DNA of 22,521 nucleotides from Phytomonas francai. Lineage: Eukaryota; Euglenozoa; Kinetoplastea; Trypanosomatida; Trypanosomatidae. Each line of letters begins with the position of its first letter. The stretch's first letter is position 1. Of this stretch, positions 16,291 through 22,521 are shown one piece after another. The notes below the pieces were generated by a model. The model saw only the letters and a list, made by a program, of their open reading frames with translations. It did no database searches and was not told where the DNA came from. The DNA is taken from contig MJCC01000013.1 of assembly GCA_001766655.1 (NCBI GenBank), forward strand, positions 150,182-172,702. Direction: 5' to 3'. The position numbers were made by a program, and so were the translations under genes.

Positions 16291-16664
16291 GAAATTTGGG
16301 CCGTACGCATGATAAGAATGGAAAAAAAAAAATATCTAAGTGATGTCCCGCCTTTTGGCATAGGAAAAAAATGATTCTTTTAATATTTGGTAACACGCAG
16401 ATGGAGCTATCTTTTACCTATGCTTCTGTTATCGCAGTATTTGCTAGTCTTGTTATACTCATTCCTTTTCGTATCCTCCACATATTCCACCTATTTCATC
16501 CGACCTCGTTCCTTCGCATTTACTAATTTCTGGTTTGAAAGCCTTGATCACCCCAAAGACATATCACATAGTAGCTGAACTATTTCTTCTCGTGAAAGGA
16601 GCAGGAAGTGAAATTTCACGGAATTTTGGATTTGAATTCTTTTCTGTGTATGTCTATAGTCTTT

Positions 16665-16766
16665 ATTACCCTTTAATCCGTCTTTCCACCACCAGGCTTT
16701 AGTTATTCAATTGCTACCTGGGTGAAAAATCTACAACGATATAGGTTTTCACATCTATATTTCTAG
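16665..16766 (+). promoter_or_regulatory. Putative trans-splice acceptor sites for CFAP54
   Basis: Two candidates are present. A C/T-rich tract ends in CCACCAG with the AG at 16694-16695, about 80 nt before the ATG. A shorter T/C-rich stretch ends in TTCTAG with the AG at 16765-16766, nine bases before the ATG at 16776. Confidence 0.45.
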
Positions 16767-16775
16767 CTCGACGCC

Positions 16776-19700
16776 ATGGCGTTTTTCGACGAAGCCAGGC
16801 AACAACTGCGCGAGGAGGTCCAGCGTTTCTTTTCCGTTGGGTTCTCCTCCAAATCTCTACAGGCACACCCCGATGCGTCAAAACCCGCCAACACGAATGC
16901 TATTGTTATTGCAAATGGTGCTAATAACAATAATAGCAGTCATACGAATACCGCACCGCATCGTGCAGGGATGTTGATTAACCAGCGGCTGGCAGCTCTG
17001 CGTCGTGCTGCCATGGCGGAGTACGGCTCCTCCTCCTCTTTGCAGCCTCCACGAGATCCCCCTCGGCCTCCTTCGCCTTCATCCCCTCTTCCTCCATGTA
17101 ATTCAAACTTGCTTCCTTCTACGACGGTTGCCGTCAGCCATTCCACTCGGCGTGATGACAAAGAAGTTGAGGCGGCTCGTGCAGCGGGAAAACAAACCGT
17201 CCGATGCGCGAAACGTGTTGTTCTTCCACAAATCAAAACCCCCCCTCCCCTGAAAGCGCACTGGGAGGCAATTAAAGAAAGGCGATCCGCAGCAAGCGAC
17301 GATGATGACAATATTATTAATGCTCCTGATGACATTAATGGTATTGACGATGCCTCTGTGATGGCTGCTCGAGAGGTTGCGCTACGGCGATTGGTGGCGG
17401 GGCGTCGAACGCACACGGCCGCCGCGAATTTCCCCGCACAGCCAACAGCAATAACGAAGAAGAGGGAAAAGGAAATGCGGAATAGTCGAAAGGGGAATCC
17501 AAAACAAGAAAAAGTGAAGACGAAGAAGAAGAAGAGGGGAGAGACGGAAGAAGCGGTATCGGTCTCTTCGCTTTCTAGTAATGGCTCTTTGGCGGCGAAA
17601 ATTGGCCGCTCGCCGTCCTTTTCCTCCCCCTCTCCTTCTGGTTCTTCGATCACGCCGGAGGGACAGCTCCGCGTGGCGCTGATCTTCTCCACCGCCTGCA
17701 TGGATCAACTCGAGCTCACCATGACCCACAGCCTCGATAGAGAACTCTGCAATCTCTTTTTGAACGCGATGAAGAGCGATGTGAATGTCCTTCGTCATGC
17801 CACGAAAAGCGTTTTGGCTGCCACCTCATCGAGGCTTCCGGTAGCGCGACCAGCATCCAAACGCTCACCGGAGGCCTCCAAACGGTTCAGCGAGAACGAC
17901 TTTTCAACAGCCCACAAAAACCGTGCAAAGCACGAGGAAGGCCAGCAAGATTCCCCTTCCTCCTCCTCCGCGAATGGGCGTCGAAAGAGCCGCATAAGGG
18001 TCAAAACCCACGTCGAGGACACGCAGCTGCCGCTCGGACTGCGGGCCTATCTCTGCACCGCGCGCTTCAATCTTTTGAAAGCCGTTCTGAGATTTTATGC
18101 CGCACTGAACGCGGACCCTTATCTGGACCAGGCGCCCTACGTGATCGAAAAGGCGGAGAGGGAGCTTCGGAATGTGCTTTGCGTCGCTCTGGATATCGTT
18201 CGGCGACCTCCTTTCCTGGTCGATCCGCGCGATTTCGCCGGGAAGGCCTCCCCCGCCTCGCCGAAGACGATGGCGGGGGTTAGCCTCGCCACGCTTTTAT
18301 GCCCTCCAGACCCGTCCACGACGGCGCATCCTTATCCAAACCCCGGTGCGGGAAATCCCCAAAAAGGGAGTCCTGACAACGAAGAGGACGACAACGGCGC
18401 GGAGGTGTCGATAAGCTACCACATCGCCGATATCGCCTATCATATCCTGCATAACTGCGTGGCCCACCTATACGAGATGGTTTATGTGCTCCTTCAGCGC
18501 GTGAATTCCGCCGCTCCCGCTTGCCGCGGCGCGGGTGGGCAGGGGGAGAGCAAAGCCTCCTCTTTGACCTCTCTCCCCCCCTCTGCGGGGTTAGTTTTCG
18601 AAAAGGCTTACCAGCTCGCGGTCGAGATGATTGTGCCGTGTGTGGATCTTTGTGAAGGGGACGACGTCTGCGGGGGCGAGGGCTGCGGCGGGGCCCATCT
18701 GATCTTTCTCAAGCTTGCGACCGTGCGGTACCTGCCGCTTCGGCTGCGGCTGTATCAGCTCCTCGCGCGGGGCTACGCGGGGCTGGGGCAGTACCGCGAG
18801 GCCCTGCAGGTCTCCCGGCAGGCCTGGGCGCGGACGCAGGAGCTGATCGAGCTCGAGGCCCTGGACGCGGTGCCGCCACCGGCGGCGTGGCGGCGGCTCC
18901 TGCGCGAGGCCGCGGCCCGCACGGCGCTGGAGGTGCTCAAGTACGCCTGGTACGACGGCCTCGCCGCGCGCGCGCGGGGGGAGCGGGCGGGGGGGCCCGC
19001 CGAGGCCCCGCACAACCCCCTCTCCTCCACCACCTCGTCCTTCCCCCCCGCGCCCGGCGAGCCCGGGCCCTCGCTGGGGCTGCTCCCGCCCTGCGAGGCC
19101 GTGGACCCGCGCGCCGAGGGCTGGTTCGCGCGCGAGCCCCCCGACGACGGCGCCGGGCTCCTCCAGGCGGTCTAGAATTGCCTGCACGGCCCGAGCCCCC
19201 TCGCCCCAACGGACGGCCCGGGAACGGGAGCAGGGGCCGGAGAGAACCCGACCCTCGCGCGGCGTTTCACGGCGCTCGCGCTGCCCTTTCTGCTGAGCCT
19301 GACGGAGGGCGGGGCACCCTGCGGGGGGGGGGCGAGGCCCCCGCGGGGCTTCGACGGGCTCCGCGCGCGCGCGCAGGAGGCGCTGGAGGCCCTGCTCGAT
19401 CGCGGCGCCGCGGCGTGCTGGGGAAAACACGCGACGGCGCTCACGACCACCGAGGCGTTTTTCCCGCCCGAGATGCTCGCGGGGCTGCGCGCGGGCGACG
19501 GTGGCGAGGCCGCGTTTGACCTCCGGCGATGGGCTTTGCCGCCCTCGGAGGGACCGACGGCCGCGGAGTGCCGCGGTCCTGCCTTGCCCACGTCGAGGCC
19601 CGCCGCGGGGGACTCGGAGTTAGCGAAATCGACCGAACGCCGCGCGCCGCTGAAGGGTGCAAACGCGAGGCCTCATCCGCCGCGGGGCGGGCGGTCCGCC

Positions 19701-22521
19701 CTCCTCGACGACGCCTTCCCGCCGAAAAGTGAGAACTCACCGACAAACTCGCTGCGGGAGGCTGAAATCACCATCGCCTCGTCGATCACCTTCAGCAGTC
19801 TTTTCCCGAAGCTCTGTGGGGCCCTCACGGAGGGTGATAGGGGAGGAGGGTTGGGAGGGTGGGCTGTCGAGGATGATCCACTCGCCGCTTTCGACCTCGC
19901 GCCGGCCTCGATGACAGAACGGCTGTGGGGGGCTCTGGAGAAGGAGCTGATCACCATGGTGAGGCTTTATCGCGCACTTTTTACGCCGATAGCGGCTTGC
20001 TCTCGGCGGGGTTCTCTCGTTCGGTGCGCGGCTTACCTCCGCTGGTGCGCGGCGGGGCTTTTCGTCCTCCGCCGCCTTGAGTGCGGCCCCACCGCGGAGG
20101 AAAAGCATCTCACAAGCATGGAGAAGAGACCCCGGCAGGTCTCCGCCCTCCTCGACCTCGTCGCTGCTACTCTCCGCTTTTTGCAATCGCTCCAATACGG
20201 CGTCCTCACGGTCCAAGGCGGTCTGTCCACCTTTCCCATGATTTTGCACATCGCGCGTGAGGTTCTGGAGCCCACGCGGGAGAACGGCTTGGTCTTCTGC
20301 AAGCTCCGGGGGAATCTCGAGCTCGATACGGCCCCGCGGCCCTCGGATTCCGGAGAGTATAATCATCGTAATAGCAGTGATTACGTTTATCCCCTCGTAT
20401 CGCCTCTTCTTTCGCCTGCGAGGGCGCTTCAGGTGGTGGCCAGCCTGCTGAGTGGGATTTCGCCAGCCTCCACGCAAGGGTTCGGCTCGCCAACCGCCGC
20501 CGCCGGCTGCGACGCTGCGATGACCTACGCGATCGCGGCCTTCTACGAGGGCTTCCTCCACGAGGCCGGCACCTACCTCCTCTTCCAGTCCAAGCGGATT
20601 CACGAAAAGCGGCAGGATCGACGGCAAAAGCGCCGTCAAATGGGCCTCACAAATATCCCCATCGTCGAGCCCGCCACCTCAACGTCTTGTTCGAGGGCGA
20701 AAACCCCGGGCGATCCGCCCACGACGACCCCCCCTCCACGCAACGAGGACGACGTGGATGATGAGGAGGAAACTTTTTACTCGCAGATTATTGTGAATAC
20801 CATCGAGGCTTTGGTTTGCAGTGGCCAGACGGGCGTCGTGGAGGTCTACGGGGTGGTCTGCCTTCTCGCGGAGGGGATCGGCGACTCCATCCGCGGCCTC
20901 GGCGACCCCTCCAAAGGGGATGAATTCCGCGAGGCCGGTGCTGGCGAGCCGGGGAATCCGCGAAAGACGCAGCTGTTGAGGCTACTCGACCGGGGCCGTC
21001 TAGGGCTGATCGGCGTTCGCATCGCGCTGAACTTCGTGAATGAGCGTCACCGCAGTCTCAACGCGGCGACTGCCGCAATTAAAACCACCTTCGCCTTGGG
21101 GGACGACGAGAAAGGGGCATTTCTTCTTCGAAAGGATTTCGACGGTGAGGAGACGCGGCTTGGCCGTTTTCTGCGCGAGCTGTGTGATTTCCGCACCGAG
21201 CTCACCCGGCATTGGATTGAGCTGCGCTGGGGAGTGGCCCTGCTCCGCTCGCAGAGCGCCGCTTACCAGCAGCGCGAGGAGGACATCCGGACCTTGCTGA
21301 AACGGCAAAAGAATGCCGTCGTTTTCGGCTTCACCACAGCGAAAGAGACCCGCATCCTGCGGACACTTCTGGAGGAAGAGCCCGAGCTGCCGACGGCGCC
21401 AGAAGGGGAGGAGTCGAGGCTGCTGGGCGCCGCCCTGCAACTCCCTTGGCTGCGCGTCCTGACTTTGCTCAGTCTCGCGCGGGTGCAGGGTCCGCCGGGC
21501 GCCGACCCCCAGGCCCGAGGAACCCTCGCGAAGGGCGCGTTCAAGGCCGCGCAAAAGAAGCTCGACGCCGCGATGGACCTGCTGAGCCGTTTGAAGACTA
21601 CGGACGCGATGGGCCCCGCGTGGGAAGGGGGCGTGTCCGGCGGCGACGTGGAAACGCAGTATTCGAGCACGATGATCTGGTGCTTGGCGGCGTCGGTTGC
21701 CGGGCATCTCGGTGCCATGGCACCTTTGCGCATCGCCCAGCAGGTCCTTTACGCCCGATTTGGCGAATCCCCACTGGAGGGCCTGCACGAAGGCGAGGGG
21801 GAGGAGACGAAAACGAGAGAGGAGGACGGGGAGGGGGAAGGGTCCACGGCCCCCCCGCCGCTGCGAGACCTCCGGCTCAACGTCAAGACACTCAGCGATA
21901 ACTCGGGCACCGTTCTCATAGCGCTCTGCGAGGCCCTCCTCAGCGCCTCGCGCGCGGAGTCCTCGCAGGCGGCGGGGCGGGGGGAAGGGTCGGGGGCCCC
22001 CACGGCGCGCCTGAGCGAGCGCCGGCAGCGGATCGGCCTGCGCTGCGCCTACCGCATGATCTTCGCGCTCCGCGTGGTGCTTTTCCTGCGCAATGGCGCG
22101 CCCCCGGGGGGGAGTTTGCCGGACGCCGGCGAGGCCCCCACGCTGCCCGCGAACGGCGCGCGCGTCGGCGTCGTGCTGTTGGCCTGCGCGAACGAGCTGT
22201 ACAACGCGCTCCTGCCGCTCCTGGAGGACCCGCAGGGGTGCCCGCGCGTCCGGGCGCCCCTCGCCGCGCTCTGCGCCGTTCTGCTGACGCTTTCCGGGCC
22301 GGTTTGGTCCGACGCGGCGGTGCAACTCCTCGCGGTGCGGGCGATGGGCGCCGTCCACGGCGTCCTCGCGAGCGGGGGGGGCGGCGATTCGCGGGCGCCG
22401 GCGCTGCGCGACCTCCTCCTGCGCGCGTTCCTGCACGTCTGGGCGGAGATCCGGGCGAATCCGAGCGCGCGGCAGGCGGCCTTCGCGCGCGCAGCCGCGG
22501 GCGCGCTCCGGCGGGCGCGCT
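16776..22521 (+). CDS. CFAP54: CFAP54-like flagellar central-pair protein, partial, with one in-frame TAG
   Basis: This is one frame of 1,915 codons, open to the right edge except for TAG at codon 800. The start lies in a favourable context (GCCATGG). The N-terminal 250 residues are disordered (Asn, Ser, Pro and basic runs). Two blocks recall CFAP54: RVALIFSTACMDQLEL (about 299-314), and a TPR-like stretch starting VRYLPLRLRLYQLLARGY (about 650-730). After the TAG the match continues, with MTERLWGALEKEL at codon 1046 in the place where human CFAP54 has a similar TERL segment. CFAP54 is part of the C1d projection of the central microtubule pair, with CFAP46, CFAP74 and CFAP221. Vertebrate CFAP54 is about 3,000 aa, so at least a third should lie beyond the window. 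An alternative is another large TPR-rich axonemal protein. Codons become GC-saturated from about 18640 to 19600 and again after about 21500. Confidence 0.72.
19173..19175 (+). other. In-frame amber codon inside the CFAP54-like frame
   Basis: TAG interrupts the frame at codon 800, inside a Pro/Gly/acidic linker. The same frame then remains open for 1,115 codons to the window end. Coding quality resumes at once (for example RRFTALALPFLLSLTE at about 19260-19310), before the next in-frame ATG at 19473. Confidence 0.9.

Larger units (their letters stand above)
15364..16775 (+). other. Long intergenic region between oligopeptidase B and CFAP54
   Basis: This is the longest gap in the window (1.4 kb). 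The left part (15364-15960) is AT-rich 3' UTR-like sequence. A GC-richer, hairpin-dense island lies at 16020-16290 (listed separately). The right part contains T/C-rich sequence and acceptor-like AGs before CFAP54. Short open frames at about 16138-16374 and 16387-16578 lack coding character. No tRNA cloverleaf or 5S/U6 sequence could be recognised. Confidence 0.55.

Noticed and set aside
21000..22436. 478-codon minus-strand open frame opposite CFAP54
   Set aside because: It is an Arg/Pro/Gly-rich shadow; the plus frame has better helical character and continues the same protein.

Overview
The window looks like nuclear DNA of a flagellated protist, most probably a kinetoplastid (trypanosomatid-like), though I cannot name the genus. 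The reasons are: all recognisable genes lie on the + strand in one directional row; none needs an intron; nearly every gene is preceded by a pyrimidine-rich tract followed by an AG, the usual signature of spliced-leader trans-splicing; and the gene content fits (oligopeptidase B and conserved flagellar proteins). Intergenic DNA is AT-rich and full of microsatellites and homopolymers, while parts of the coding DNA are extremely GC-rich. That mosaic is unlike the uniformly GC-rich Leishmania genomes.

Layout, left to right: (1) a MYG1/GAMM1-family DHH-type exonuclease (248-1450); (2) a torsin/Clp-like AAA+ ATPase with an N-terminal membrane anchor or signal peptide (2027-3469); (3) a UXT-like alpha-class prefoldin subunit (4003-4563); (4) an unrecognised coiled-coil protein (5289-7781) whose true C-terminus seems to lie in another frame (to 7840); (5) a multi-pass, MFS-like membrane protein spread over three frames (8669-10966), with the breaks in or near homopolymers including a run of 26 G; (6) CFAP299 (11849-12538); (7) oligopeptidase B (13180-15363); (8) a very large CFAP54-like central-pair protein (from 16776, running off the right edge) interrupted by one in-frame TAG at 19173-19175.

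The genes do not form an obvious pathway. Two are axonemal or flagellar (CFAP299, CFAP54), two belong to protein folding or remodelling (UXT, torsin-like), and one each to nucleic-acid and peptide hydrolysis. This is normal for a kinetoplastid polycistronic unit, where neighbours are co-transcribed but functionally unrelated.

The points most worth a second look are the open 1,115-codon continuation of CFAP54 beyond a single amber codon, the two adjacent frame-broken genes between intact neighbours, a hairpin-dense stretch at 16024-16290 that could be a structured non-coding RNA, and sharp changes of third-position GC inside single genes. I found no convincing mobile element, CRISPR array, tRNA, rRNA or minus-strand gene. 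I see no complete new biological system; the recoding-like interruptions are the best candidates for something new, but sequencing error or pseudogenisation is a serious alternative for each.
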